From positions 13,020 through 77,019 of the forward strand of contig CAYWSE010000006.1 in assembly GCA_964461025.1 (NCBI GenBank): a DNA stretch of 64,000 bases, in the 5' to 3' direction. Below the pieces are notes generated by a model. That model had not been told where the DNA came from, did no database searches, and saw only the letters and a list, made by a program, of their open reading frames with translations. This document shows, piece after piece, positions 41,660 to 51,033 of this stretch. Positions within the stretch are counted from its first letter, which is position 1. Every line of letters starts with the position of its first letter. The stretch is from JAHBVL01 sp964461025 (GTDB lineage Bacteria; Chloroflexota; Chloroflexia; Thermomicrobiales; UBA6265). The position numbers and the translations under genes are program-made.

Positions 41660-44140
41660 ATGCAATACGGCACACAACGCAGGCAACTGGCTGCTTCTCG
41701 CCCACAGCTTCCCGGCCTCCCGTCACGTCGCGGATCGATTGGCAGCGACTTGTCTGAGCCGCTGACGTCGTTTGTTGCCCGGGAGGCGGAAATAGCCGAT
41801 TTAGTGTTATGCCTCCGTGAACTTGACACGCGCCTGCTGACGCTAACTGGACCTGGAGGTGTTGGCAAAACCCGTCTCGCGATTCGTGTCGCGCATGAGC
41901 TGGCCCACGTCGAGAAGAGAACATCGGTTTTTGTTCCTCTCGCGCCAGTGACGAATCCTGCCGCGATCTTGGATACGATCGGGCGTGCGATCGGATTTCT
42001 CGGCCCCGAGGCGCCATCTCGTCCCGATCAGCTCGCCGAGCGCATCGGCGACGACAATCTCATCCTCGTGCTGGACAACTTCGAACAGCTCGTTTCCGAG
42101 GCTCCAGTGTTGACTCGGCTTCTCGGGCGCTGCCGTCGGTTGTCGATGATCGTCACAAGCCGGACCCTGCTGAGGGTCACGGGTGAACGCGAACACCAGG
42201 TGCGGCCGCTCGAGACGCCGCCACCGGGAGCATCGGCAACCCAGATAGATGAATTTGGCGCCGCCCGTCTCTTCTTCGATCGGATGGCGACTGCTGGACA
42301 GAGAATTCCAGAGAAAACCGATCTGGCGTCTCACCAGCTCGTAGCCGATATCTGCCGGCAACTGGATGGTCTGCCATTGGCGATTGAGCTGGCGGCCGCG
42401 AAAACACGTCTCTTCTCGCTGGGTGAGATGCACACGCGGCTGCTTTCGGGCACGTTGGCGCTTTCCGAAGGTCCAAGAGATGCTCCGCCACGTCTGCAAT
42501 CAATGGATGCAGCGGTTGCCTGGTCGTACGACATGCTCGATGCCAGCGAGCAGCGGATGTTCCGCCTGCTTTGCGCGTTCACTGGTGGATTCACCATCGA
42601 ATCCGCTGTTGGAGTGCACGAATTGCTCGCAGACGCCGGTCACCCCTCCGGTGACCCCGTCAGCACGATCGGATCGCTGCTCGAGCAGAGTTTGATCGTT
42701 CGCACGCTGGGTGTTCTGGGCGAACCACGATTCACGATACTGGAGACCATACGAGCGCATGGGTTGGTACGTCTCGAGACCGCTGGGGAAGATGAATCAG
42801 CGCGAAAGGCGATTGCCTCGTGGCTGTCAGGCAACGTGCGCGCAGGAGGAGTGAATTGGGTTTTCACACCGCCGTTCGCTGAAGATGATGTGTTGATCAG
42901 CGAACACGACAACCTCCGTTCATCAGTGTCCTGGGCGATCGAACACGATTTTGGCAGGATCGCTGCGCAACTCACCGTGGGCCTCTGGCCGTTCCTCAGC
43001 AGGAATGGGCACTACACCGAGGCGCGAACAACGATGCGCAGAGTGCTCGAAACTGATCGTTCACTCGACCCAGACCTCATCGCAGGATTGTTGCTTGCTT
43101 CCTCCATCGCGTCATGGCGGCAAAGTGACTTTGACGCGTCTCGCGACTGCGCCACGCGGGCCCTTGCAATATGCCGGGAGCAGGGCATTCAGGCCGGGAT
43201 TGGCAGCAGCCTACTGCAACTTGGCGAATCAGTCTTGGCTTCAGACCCCGTTCGCGCCGTCTCGCTGCATCGGAAGGCGCTGCAGATACACCGGCAAACC
43301 GGAAGCAACGATGCAATCGCCAGATCGCTTGAGGGATTGGGCGGTGCGCTGATGTATCTGGGCGACACAAGCGGAGCATCTGAGGCATTTACCGAGTTTG
43401 TGCGGATGGCCGGTGAGACTGCTGAGCTCTTCAATCCTCTCGGTTGGGTTGCCCTTGCCAGGGGCGATCTCGAAAAAAGTGAAACGCTTCTGACCACTTC
43501 ACTGGCCAAGGCTCGCCCGCGCGGCGCCACCTACTCTGAAGCTTGTCTGTTGCGGCTCATGGGCCGTGTCGACTGCTTGCGAGGAAGTTTCCGGAGTTCG
43601 GCCGTCTCGTATCAACAGGCACTTCGACTGGCGCTCTCATTGGGTGCATATCATGAAGCTGGCTACTGCGTTGCCGAGCTGGCAGCGGTTGCCAGTGCGG
43701 TGGGCGATCACGAGGTCGCCGCACGCTGGCTGGGCTTCGAGGCCCGTCAACGGGAACTACGGCGAGTTGGCCTGACTCCAGACGAAACGGACGTTCGCGA
43801 ACATGCTCGGGCCCTTGCCGTTGCCGAGATCGGATCGGATCGTTTCGACAGTTGTTTTCAGGAAGGCCAGCTCCTCGTTCCGTCATTCGTATGGGACGAG
43901 GCGCTCCGTTGGAAACCGAATCGAAACGCCAAAGCTCGCAACAACGTCGTCCTGACTCCCCGGGAGCGTGAAGTGCTCACGCATCTGGCTGAGCATCGAA
44001 CGAACAAGCAGATCGCCGACTCGCTCTTTGTCGGTCAGCGCACGATAGACACTCATGTCGCACACATCCTGGCCAAGCTCGGCGTCGCATCACGCGGTGA
44101 TGCGATTGAAGCGGCCCGATTCCAGGGGGTTCTCGAGTAG
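41660..44140 (+). CDS. STAND ATPase regulator with C-terminal LuxR helix-turn-helix (copy 2)
   Basis: 826 residues from ATG 41660 (GGAG upstream). Same architecture as the 33397 protein: Walker A GPGGVGKT (64-71), Walker B LILVLDNFEQ, IVTSRTLLRV, NB-ARC GLPLAIELAAAKTRLFSLGE, GLPL followed by WSYDMLDASEQRMFRLL, TPR-like repeats (~440-700) and the GerE domain LTPREREVLTHLAEHRTNKQ ... GQRTIDTHVAHILAKLGVAS at the end. Flanked on both sides by exported SnoaL-like genes, so it probably controls, or is controlled through, one of them. Confidence 0.9.
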   Translation: MQYGTQRRQLAASRPQLPGLPSRRGSIGSDLSEPLTSFVAREAEIADLVLCLRELDTRLLTLTGPGGVGKTRLAIRVAHELAHVEKRTSVFVPLAPVTNPAAILDTIGRAIGFLGPEAPSRPDQLAERIGDDNLILVLDNFEQLVSEAPVLTRLLGRCRRLSMIVTSRTLLRVTGEREHQVRPLETPPPGASATQIDEFGAARLFFDRMATAGQRIPEKTDLASHQLVADICRQLDGLPLAIELAAAKTRLFSLGEMHTRLLSGTLALSEGPRDAPPRLQSMDAAVAWSYDMLDASEQRMFRLLCAFTGGFTIESAVGVHELLADAGHPSGDPVSTIGSLLEQSLIVRTLGVLGEPRFTILETIRAHGLVRLETAGEDESARKAIASWLSGNVRAGGVNWVFTPPFAEDDVLISEHDNLRSSVSWAIEHDFGRIAAQLTVGLWPFLSRNGHYTEARTTMRRVLETDRSLDPDLIAGLLLASSIASWRQSDFDASRDCATRALAICREQGIQAGIGSSLLQLGESVLASDPVRAVSLHRKALQIHRQTGSNDAIARSLEGLGGALMYLGDTSGASEAFTEFVRMAGETAELFNPLGWVALARGDLEKSETLLTTSLAKARPRGATYSEACLLRLMGRVDCLRGSFRSSAVSYQQALRLALSLGAYHEAGYCVAELAAVASAVGDHEVAARWLGFEARQRELRRVGLTPDETDVREHARALAVAEIGSDRFDSCFQEGQLLVPSFVWDEALRWKPNRNAKARNNVVLTPREREVLTHLAEHRTNKQIADSLFVGQRTIDTHVAHILAKLGVASRGDAIEAARFQGVLE

Positions 44141-44335
44141 CAGCATCTGCGCTCGACTCAGAAATGCCCGGTGACGTGCTCGGCTTCTCCGCATACGGAT
44201 TTCTTCGCGTGTGTACAAAACTCCGTACCTTCTGCGATTCTCTTTTGCAGATCAAGAGAGCATGTTTGATGCGGGCGTCCACTATGCGTTCCCGTGGGGC
44301 AGAACACCCGGGCGCCAGAGCGAAACGCATCAAGG

Positions 44336-45589
44336 ATGACAACTCACACTCGGCACCAACCCAATCGAACAGCAACCGGATTGCTGGCAGCGCTCCTGCT
44401 GGCGACAGGCCTGGTGCTGGGTCAGGTCGTCAATGTCATCATGCCTGGAGGCGCCACATACAAACCGAACGCGAACGCCGGCGCGCGGCTGATTGCGGAA
44501 CGCTACTACGACGCGGTGAACACTTTGCTCCAGAGTGGAGACGAATCAGCGCTGAGGGAACTCCTCCATCCTGATTTCAACGATCACCTGCACAGCAACA
44601 CCGATCCCCGTGACGTCTCATCTCTGATCCATGCGCTAAATAGCATCAGGGAGCAATCACCTTCGTTGAACGTGCATGCTGACATCACTCGAGTCGAGGG
44701 CGGAATGGTCCTGGCAAGGCTGACACTCGTCGGTAGCTCGAAGAGACTTGCCGGTGACGTGTTTGTTGTCGACGCTCCAACTTCGGGCGGTTTTGAGGTG
44801 TTGAGAGTCGATGGTCAGACCGTTATTGAGCGCTGGTCGGAGACGACATATCCGGAACCTCAGCATCTTCGTCTGCTTGGTTCACTTGATATCGATCCGG
44901 CCGCACGACCGCAGGATGTGTATCTGGAGCGCGTGGAAATCGATCGCTACTCGTCGTTTGAAGTCACGAAGAACGGTGGTTCTATCATTGTTGCCGAATC
45001 CGGAACACCAAACGTCATCTTCAAACCGCTCAATGCCAATCAAGAGCATACGGAATCTGCAACCAGCATTGCGCTGAGATCCGGCGAGGCGCAGAGCATT
45101 CCCGGGTCGGTTCCATTTACCGTTCGCAACGCGGGGCTGGAAAGAGCCGTTGTACTGTTCGTTTATGTTCGTGAGGTCTTCGACTTCATCGTGGTGCAAT
45201 CGAGCGGCGTCGTAAATCAGCGCGATCAGCCTGGAATTCGCCAGACACTTCTGGCATATGGGCCGATCGGTGGCGGGACGGCCTGTCACTGTGAAATGAA
45301 GGTGCATGAGCTCTACATGCCACCAGGCAGCCGAGTGCCGGACCACGCAACCGCAGGCGCGGAGCTCATACTTGTCACAGAAGGGCAAATCGACGCCTCG
45401 ATCTCTGGCGGCACGTTTCGGCGGCTCACGCCGTCAGGAACGCTCGGCCGAATCGCCGATAACACGAGACTGGCAGCCGACGAAGCGATCGCCGCGGAAG
45501 CCGGAGTACTTGTCGCGTATGCACCGGCCGTGTACGAATCCGCAGCAATCGTGTTTGTAGCACTGAATCCGCTGCCTCCTGCGCTTTGA
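44336..45589 (+). CDS. Exported SnoaL/NTF2-like protein with cupin-like C-terminus, partner of STAND copy 2
   Basis: 417 residues from ATG 44336 (a GTG at 44294 is possible). Membrane segment TGLLAALLLATGLVLGQVVN, then SnoaL domain with ERYYDAVNTLLQSGDESALR, LLHPDFNDHL, LRVDGQTVIERWSE. First cupin-like part ~195-290 (DVYLERVEIDRYSSFEV), second ~320-410 with the clearest cupin pattern in the family: KVHELYMPPGSRVPDHATAG and AELILVTEGQIDASISGG. It follows the STAND gene by 195 bases. Function unknown. Confidence 0.78.
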   Translation: MTTHTRHQPNRTATGLLAALLLATGLVLGQVVNVIMPGGATYKPNANAGARLIAERYYDAVNTLLQSGDESALRELLHPDFNDHLHSNTDPRDVSSLIHALNSIREQSPSLNVHADITRVEGGMVLARLTLVGSSKRLAGDVFVVDAPTSGGFEVLRVDGQTVIERWSETTYPEPQHLRLLGSLDIDPAARPQDVYLERVEIDRYSSFEVTKNGGSIIVAESGTPNVIFKPLNANQEHTESATSIALRSGEAQSIPGSVPFTVRNAGLERAVVLFVYVREVFDFIVVQSSGVVNQRDQPGIRQTLLAYGPIGGGTACHCEMKVHELYMPPGSRVPDHATAGAELILVTEGQIDASISGGTFRRLTPSGTLGRIADNTRLAADEAIAAEAGVLVAYAPAVYESAAIVFVALNPLPPAL

Positions 45590-45723
45590 CGACCGACGGA
45601 CAAAAATCGATCTCGAGATCGTAGCGATCGGACAAGCCCCGATGTCCGGAAAGCGACGCCCGATTCGTCCGTGCCACCTCGTATACTCCGCAGGTGTCAT
45701 CCGGCGGTCGGATTGCCGGGTGA

Positions 45724-46947
45724 ATGTTGAGCTGGAGCACCAGACTCGTGGACCATACGACCGAGCCAGCAGGCCTGAGACAGCGTGGATTTGCCACCAG
45801 AGCGGTCCACGCTGGCGAACGACCAGAGCGATCGCCCATTGTCCCGACATCGACACCGATCTACCCCTCGACTTCCTACCTCTACAATGACATTACGGCC
45901 CTTGACTCCGTCCTCGGCGGCGAAGCAGAGGGGTTTGCCTATTCCCGATATGGCAATCCCACCACCCGCGCGCTGGAAACTGCCATCGCCGCGCTCGAGG
46001 GCACAGACGGCGCCGTCGCCTTTGCCTCGGGAATGGCCGCCCTCCACGCCGCCTTGCTGCTCGACGTCAAAGCCGGATCGCGCATCGTCGCATCGACCGA
46101 TCTCTACGGCGCCACCGCCCAGCTTCTGACCACGGTTTTCTCCTCGCTCGGCGTCGAAACGACCTTCGTCTCCCTCTTCGATCTCGATGCATTGCGGAAA
46201 ACCGTTGAAGAAGTCCGTCCGCGCGTTCTCCTTTGCGAAACGATCTCCAATCCCCTCCTCCGCGTCGCCGATCTGCCGGCAATCGTCGAAATCGCGCATG
46301 CCGTTCGCGCCAAGGTCGTCTGCGACAACACCTTCGCCACCCCCGCACTGGTGCGACCGGCCGAATTCGGCGTCGATACCGTCGTCCATTCGACGACCAA
46401 ATACCTCGGAGGCCACGGCGACGTCACCGGCGGTGCCGTGTGCACCGAGTTCGATCGCGTTTTCGAGCTGAACGAGCTCACCAAACTGGTCGGCGGTGTG
46501 CCCGGGCCGTTCGAGTCCTGGTTGACGTTGCGGGGTTTGAAAACGCTGCCCCTTCGCATCAGACAGCAGAGCTGCAACGCCGAGGCGGTGGCCCGATTCC
46601 TGAACGACCACCCCCGCGTCGAACGCGTCCACTGGCCCGGATTTCAGACCGAAGTGCCGGAGCGCGTTTTCACGTCCGACCTGCGCGGCGGTATGGTCTC
46701 ATTCCAGATTCGCGACGCCAGGCGCGACGACATCTTCCGTTTTCTCGAGTCGCTCGATCTCTTCCTGCCCGGCACGACACTTGGCGACGTCTACAGCCTC
46801 GCTCTCTATCCGCCGATGTCGTCGCACCGGGGCATGGACCCCGACGACCTCGCCGCTGCCGGCATCACCGAGAACCTGATTCGCCTCTCGATCGGTATCG
46901 AGGACGCCGATGACCTCATCGCCGATCTCGGCAACGCGCTGGCATGA
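45724..46947 (+). CDS. Cys/Met metabolism PLP-dependent enzyme (cystathionine gamma-synthase/lyase group)
   Basis: 407 residues; ATG 45724 taken, GTG 45748 also plausible. Fold-type I PLP enzyme with FATRAVHAGE near the N-terminus, YSRYGNPTTRALETAIAALEG, FASGMAALHAALL, CETISNPLLRVAD and the PLP lysine in STTKYLGGHGDVTGG (~Lys226). The family includes cystathionine gamma-synthase, gamma-lyase and methionine gamma-lyase; sequence alone does not separate them. The nearby cysteine genes make a role in sulfur amino acid flux likely. The next gene overlaps by four bases (ATGA). Confidence 0.88.
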   Translation: MLSWSTRLVDHTTEPAGLRQRGFATRAVHAGERPERSPIVPTSTPIYPSTSYLYNDITALDSVLGGEAEGFAYSRYGNPTTRALETAIAALEGTDGAVAFASGMAALHAALLLDVKAGSRIVASTDLYGATAQLLTTVFSSLGVETTFVSLFDLDALRKTVEEVRPRVLLCETISNPLLRVADLPAIVEIAHAVRAKVVCDNTFATPALVRPAEFGVDTVVHSTTKYLGGHGDVTGGAVCTEFDRVFELNELTKLVGGVPGPFESWLTLRGLKTLPLRIRQQSCNAEAVARFLNDHPRVERVHWPGFQTEVPERVFTSDLRGGMVSFQIRDARRDDIFRFLESLDLFLPGTTLGDVYSLALYPPMSSHRGMDPDDLAAAGITENLIRLSIGIEDADDLIADLGNALA

Positions 46948-47354
46948 GCACGCTCCGTGTCGTCCAGCGTCATAGCCGGCTCATTTGGGCGGTCGTCGCG
47001 GTCGTTCTCGTCCCTTTCGTCATCTGGCTGGCCAGGGACCAGGGTCATGGCTGGATCGCCCTGGCGTTCGGGCTGATGCCGGACATCGGACTCCTCTACG
47101 GCATGTCACCATCCCTCGCCAAAGGTCAGCTCCATCCACGCGCCGTTCCGCTCTACAACATCCTGCACAGTGTCGGCGGACCATTGGTCACGATTCTCGC
47201 CGGCCTCTCCGGCCCAGCCCCGGAATGGCTCCTCATCGCCGGACTCGCCTGGCTGGCCCATGTCGCAGTCGACCGCGCCCTCGGCTACGGCCTCCGCGAC
47301 AAAAATGGCTATGTGAGGGACACTGGGCACCCCACAATGGGCACTGGCCAATAG
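46944..47354 (+). CDS. DUF4260 integral membrane protein
   Basis: 136 residues with about four membrane segments (LIWAVVAVVLVPFVIWL; IALAFGLMPDIGLLYGM; PLVTILAGLSG; WLLIAGLAWLAHVAVDRALG). The final WLAHVAVDRALGYGLRDKNG is the DUF4260 signature. Translationally coupled to the PLP enzyme gene. Function unknown. Confidence 0.82.
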   Translation: MSTLRVVQRHSRLIWAVVAVVLVPFVIWLARDQGHGWIALAFGLMPDIGLLYGMSPSLAKGQLHPRAVPLYNILHSVGGPLVTILAGLSGPAPEWLLIAGLAWLAHVAVDRALGYGLRDKNGYVRDTGHPTMGTGQ

Positions 47355-47429
47355 TCCGTCTCCAGCGAACCGCCGACGAAAGAACCTCTCTCCGGATGGA
47401 CAATCCCTTCGCAGAGGTCAACCGTGCAC

Positions 47430-47560
47430 TGGCCTCCTACCATCCACCATTTGCCCTCTACCAGTTGCCAGTTACCAGTTACCTTCACCCTTTGCCCTTT
47501 GCCACTTACCCTCCGCCCAGTTCCCAGTTCCCAGTTCCCAAAAACTTGCCTCCCCGCCCT
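47430..47560. repeat. Degenerate CCAGTTRCCAGTT / CCCTTTGCC short repeats
   Basis: In the gap before the MoeB-like gene, CCATCCACCATTTGCCC, CCAGTTGCCAGTTACCAGTT, CCCTTTGCCCTTTGCC and CAGTTCCCAGTTCCCAGTTCCC form imperfect 7-mer runs. No gene is seen here. Confidence 0.65.
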
Positions 47561-47637
47561 GAATCCACTATCTTGACGAACAACTAAACATTGCGGTCGC
47601 CACGCCTTCCCCGGCGACCGCCGGGAGACAGGATTCA

Positions 47638-48810
47638 ATGACCACATACCGCGACCTTCTCGAGCAAACCCGCTCCGAAATCACCAATATCGACAACGCC
47701 CAGGCCGAACGACTTCGCCGCGAAGGCGTTCCCTTCGTCGACGTCCGTGAGCAGGATGAAGTCGAACAGGGGATGATTTCCGGCGCGACGTACATCCCCC
47801 GCAGCTACCTCGAATCGCGCATCGAAAATGTCGCACCAGACAGAAGCGCCCCGCTTGTCGTCTATTGCGCCGGCGGCGCCCGCTCCGCATTCGCCATCAA
47901 GGCGCTGGAAGCGCTCGGTTACACGAACGCGCTCAATCTCGACGGTGGATTCAACTCCTGGAAGATCTCAAACCTTCCCTGGAGTGTGCCCCAGAGCTAC
48001 ACCCCCGAGCAGCGACGCCGGTACAGCCGCCATTTTCTTCTGCCCGAAGTCGGCGAAGCAGGCCAGCGAAAACTGCTCGATACCCGCGTGCTGATGATCG
48101 GCGCCGGTGGTCTCGGTTCGCCCGCCGCCCTCTACCTCGCCGCCGCGGGCATCGGCACGATTGGCCTGGTCGACGACGACCTCGTCGACGACTCGAACAT
48201 GCAGCGCCAGGTCGCTCACACCACCGATCGCATCGGCATGCCCAAGGTCGAGTCGGCCAAGATCGCCATTCAGTCGATCAACCCCGACGTCAAGGTCAAC
48301 ACCTACCAGACCCGCCTCGACAAGGAAAACGTCCTCGACATCTTTGCCGGCTACGACATCATCTTCGATGGCACCGACAACTTCGCTAGCCGCTACCTGA
48401 TCAACGACGCCTGCGTGCTTCTCGACAAACCGAATATCCATGGCAGCATCTTCCGTTTCGAGGGGCAGGCGACTGTCTTCCACCCGCCGGAAGGTCCCTG
48501 CTATCGCTGCCTCTTCCCAGATCCGCCGCCGCCGGAGCTCGCCCCGAATTGCGCCGAAGCCGGCGTGCTCGGTGTCCTTCCCGGCACGATCGGGCTGATC
48601 CAGGCGACCGAAACGCTCAAAATCGCACTCGGCATCGGCGACACCCTCGTCGGCCGGCTTCTCGCCTACGATGCGCTTTATCAGGAATTCCGCGAGCTCA
48701 AGCTCGACCGCGACCCTGCCTGCCCGATGTGCGGCGAGAACCGCCCCACCTCACTCGACGACATCGAATACACCGACGTCGGCTGTCTCATCCCAGCCTT
48801 CGCCGGGTAG
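47638..48810 (+). CDS. moeB: Rhodanese-MoeB/ThiF adenylyltransferase-sulfurtransferase
   Basis: 390 residues. N-terminal rhodanese domain (1-115; VVYCAGGARSAFA with active Cys77) fused to an E1-like adenylyltransferase (121-385): nucleotide-binding IGAGGLGSPA (155-160), IGMPKVESAK, FDGTDNFASRYLIND, PNCAEAGVLGVLPG with the conserved Cys, and zinc ligands CYRC and CPMC. It should adenylate and thiolate the C-terminal Gly of small ubiquitin-like sulfur carriers such as the CysO-like protein at 51594-51890. Domain order is the reverse of mycobacterial MoeZ, where rhodanese is C-terminal. May also serve molybdopterin synthesis. Confidence 0.9.
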   Translation: MTTYRDLLEQTRSEITNIDNAQAERLRREGVPFVDVREQDEVEQGMISGATYIPRSYLESRIENVAPDRSAPLVVYCAGGARSAFAIKALEALGYTNALNLDGGFNSWKISNLPWSVPQSYTPEQRRRYSRHFLLPEVGEAGQRKLLDTRVLMIGAGGLGSPAALYLAAAGIGTIGLVDDDLVDDSNMQRQVAHTTDRIGMPKVESAKIAIQSINPDVKVNTYQTRLDKENVLDIFAGYDIIFDGTDNFASRYLINDACVLLDKPNIHGSIFRFEGQATVFHPPEGPCYRCLFPDPPPPELAPNCAEAGVLGVLPGTIGLIQATETLKIALGIGDTLVGRLLAYDALYQEFRELKLDRDPACPMCGENRPTSLDDIEYTDVGCLIPAFAG

Positions 48811-49161
48811 TCGCCCCTCAAAAAGAACCCTCTCCCGCGGTCGGGAGAGGGCAGGGTGATGGACGTCCCCACCGCACCAGACACGACGCTCGCTGACGTC
48901 AACGACGCCCCGCCGCCGTATATGGCATGCGTGCACCATCCCCACGGCGACTCTCGGCGACCTCAGCGATGCCCCGTAGCGGCGCACAGCGGTGCGCCCG
49001 TCGCATCCCAGACGGCGTACGCGCCCCGCAAACCAGCCACGCGATTGGTTCTTGACCATGGCTCGTCGCCTGGGTTGCGCACGGCGTATCACCGTGCGCA
49101 GTTACAACATTGACCACTGGCCCGCGATCTACGCCTTACGGTCTACGGCCTACGTCGATTG
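48811..49161. repeat. Intergenic region with CCCTCTCCCG hairpin and short TACG repeats
   Basis: No gene is seen in 351 bases between convergent genes. A 10-bp stem-loop at 48828-48851 (CCCTCTCCCG/CGGGAGAGGG) follows the MoeB-like stop and may terminate it. At 49127-49157 there is a run of CTACG/TTACG units (ATCTACGCCTTACGG, TCTACGGCCTACG) just past the end of the cupredoxin gene, resembling 51164-51190. Confidence 0.6.
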
Positions 49162-50289
49162 TCACGTCGCAATCAACACCCCGACCATCCCCGCCTCCAT
49201 ATGCCCGGGAATATCGCAGTGCATTTGCCACTCGCCCGCATCCGGCGGCGCGATCGAGATGATCCGCGTTTCGCCGGGCGGCACATCGATTGAGATTCCC
49301 AGGTCTGGAATCGTCAGGTTGTGCGGCGCCGCGCCTTCGTTCACGATTTCCACATTCGACGTGACCAGTGCCGGGAGGAAGAGCTCCGGCGGATCGAACC
49401 GAATGTCCCGAAGCGTGATCTGGGCATCGGCCGGTCCCTCATACGTCGCAGCCGTGTCGGACGATTCATCCGTTGCGATGATCCACCCCACCATCCCCGC
49501 TTCGCGGTGGCCCACGATGGAACAGTAGAACTCGTACTCACCCGGTTCGAGAGTAAGCTGTATTAGCGTCACTTCACCCGGCTCCACGGTCACTGGTTCG
49601 ACGAGCCCTGCCACCAGAACGACCGTATGGGGAGACGATCCTTCGTTGATCACCCAGATGCCAACTGGGACGTTGGCCGGCACTCTCAGTACCGCCGGGT
49701 CGTAGTAGATGTCCCGCAGCACGAGCGTCGTTTCGAACTCCGGCTGTAGCGTGGCTTGCGGCTCGGCCGTCATCGTCGGAACGACGATCGCCGTCGAAGT
49801 CGGTGACGGAGCGAGCGTCGGTTCCGGCGATGCGACAGCGAGCTGACCGTCACCCGGCGGCTGCGCGGCAGGAATGATCGTCGTCCGGCCCCCATTGCCC
49901 GGACCGAATGGCCCCCGCTCACTGCTCACCAGATATCCGCCAACCGCCAGAAACGCCAGCAACACCGCCGCCGCCAACATGGTCCAACGCGGCAGACCGC
50001 GTCTCTCACGCTCCTCTTCGTCATACACGGGCATCGGCGCCACCGGGACGACCTTCAAGGGCCGCTGCTCGACGCCCCCATTTGTCGACAACACGCGCTG
50101 CCGCAACCGCTCCAGATCGGCCGCTTCGACACGAGGCGCTGTCTCCTGCAACTCCTGCGTCAGCGCGAACAACGCCCGATCGTCATCATCGAGGTCGATC
50201 GGCAAACCCACCAGCGGCGAGGCGAGGAGTTCGTCCCAGTAGCGGTCGAGACGCTTCGCCCGGTCTTTGTCAAAGTCGCGTGAGGTCAT
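49162..50289 (-). CDS. Putative anti-sigma factor with two extracytoplasmic cupredoxin domains
   Basis: 375 residues from ATG 50289, overlapping the sigma stop by four bases. Residues 1-95 are cytoplasmic (DRYWDELLAS motif, no zinc site), then one membrane helix (WTMLAAAVLLAFLAVGGYLV), a Pro/Thr linker, and two cupredoxin domains. Each keeps type 1 copper ligands: His ~220 (SSPHTVV), Cys ~255, His ~259 (YCSIVGH) and Met ~265; and His ~323 (APHNLT), Cys ~358, His ~362 (HCDIPGH) and Met ~368. This suggests copper- or redox-dependent control of the adjacent sigma factor; that role is inferred from position. Confidence 0.85.
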   Translation of the reverse strand: MTSRDFDKDRAKRLDRYWDELLASPLVGLPIDLDDDDRALFALTQELQETAPRVEAADLERLRQRVLSTNGGVEQRPLKVVPVAPMPVYDEEERERRGLPRWTMLAAAVLLAFLAVGGYLVSSERGPFGPGNGGRTTIIPAAQPPGDGQLAVASPEPTLAPSPTSTAIVVPTMTAEPQATLQPEFETTLVLRDIYYDPAVLRVPANVPVGIWVINEGSSPHTVVLVAGLVEPVTVEPGEVTLIQLTLEPGEYEFYCSIVGHREAGMVGWIIATDESSDTAATYEGPADAQITLRDIRFDPPELFLPALVTSNVEIVNEGAAPHNLTIPDLGISIDVPPGETRIISIAPPDAGEWQMHCDIPGHMEAGMVGVLIAT

Positions 50290-50924
50290 GATCGTGCTCG
50301 CTTCTCGCTTGCGACGTCGGTGGATGGACCGTCATCTGGCCGCAAAATCGTCCGCAGCGACTGCATCGCCCGGAACTGCAGCATCTTCACCGCGGCCGGG
50401 CTTCGTCCCTTCGCATCGGCGATCTCCGGACCACTCAGCCCTGCCAGTCGCAGCTGGATCACCTCCTGCTGATCGGGCGTGAGCTGGGTGATCGCCGCCT
50501 GCAACGTCTGCTGCTCCTCTCGCTGCACGGCGATTTCGTGCGGCGACGCTTCCCGTGCCGGAACGTCGAATGCCTCGTCGATCGACCGCGCCGGGGGCCG
50601 CGCGCTCTGACTCCGGTAGTGATTGGCGACCGTGTTGTGGGCGATCGTGAAGAGCCACGCCCGCTCCGCCGCAGCATCCGCCGGCGGCCAGGCCGCGAAC
50701 GCCCGCGCAAACACCGTCGCCGCGGCATCCTCCGCCTCCGCCGCGTTACTGATCCGCACCCGGCAATACCGCAGAATCGCCTCGGCATACGCTTCGTAAA
50801 ACGCAGCGAACGCCGGCTGCGCCGCGGCAGGTGAGGGGGCGGCTCTCCGCAGTTTCATGGACTGTTGGTGTGTTCTTGGAGATCTGGCATAGTCCTCCAG
50901 CACGCCAATGGAAAGCGTCGTCAC
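50286..50924 (-). CDS. ECF RNA polymerase sigma factor (pair 2)
   Basis: 212 residues from GTG 50924, chosen because GGAGAG lies six bases upstream; ATG 50858 or ATG 50948 are alternatives. Region 2: FAAFYEAYAEAILRYCRVR, EAEDAAATVFARAFAAW, RAWLFTIAHNTVANHYRSQ. Region 4: QLTPDQQEVIQLRLAGLSGP, EIADAKGRSPAAVKMLQFRA. Overlaps the cupredoxin anti-sigma-like gene by ATGA, so the pair is coupled. Confidence 0.9.
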   Translation of the reverse strand: MTTLSIGVLEDYARSPRTHQQSMKLRRAAPSPAAAQPAFAAFYEAYAEAILRYCRVRISNAAEAEDAAATVFARAFAAWPPADAAAERAWLFTIAHNTVANHYRSQSARPPARSIDEAFDVPAREASPHEIAVQREEQQTLQAAITQLTPDQQEVIQLRLAGLSGPEIADAKGRSPAAVKMLQFRAMQSLRTILRPDDGPSTDVASEKRARS

Positions 50925-51033
50925 ATTCTGCTCTCCACGCCGCCGCACTCGCGCGCCGCGTCATGCAGGAAGACACAACCCCAATCCCAAAGGTAACGCG
51001 AGAAGCGATACGCGCCTTTAGGCGTTCTGCAGA

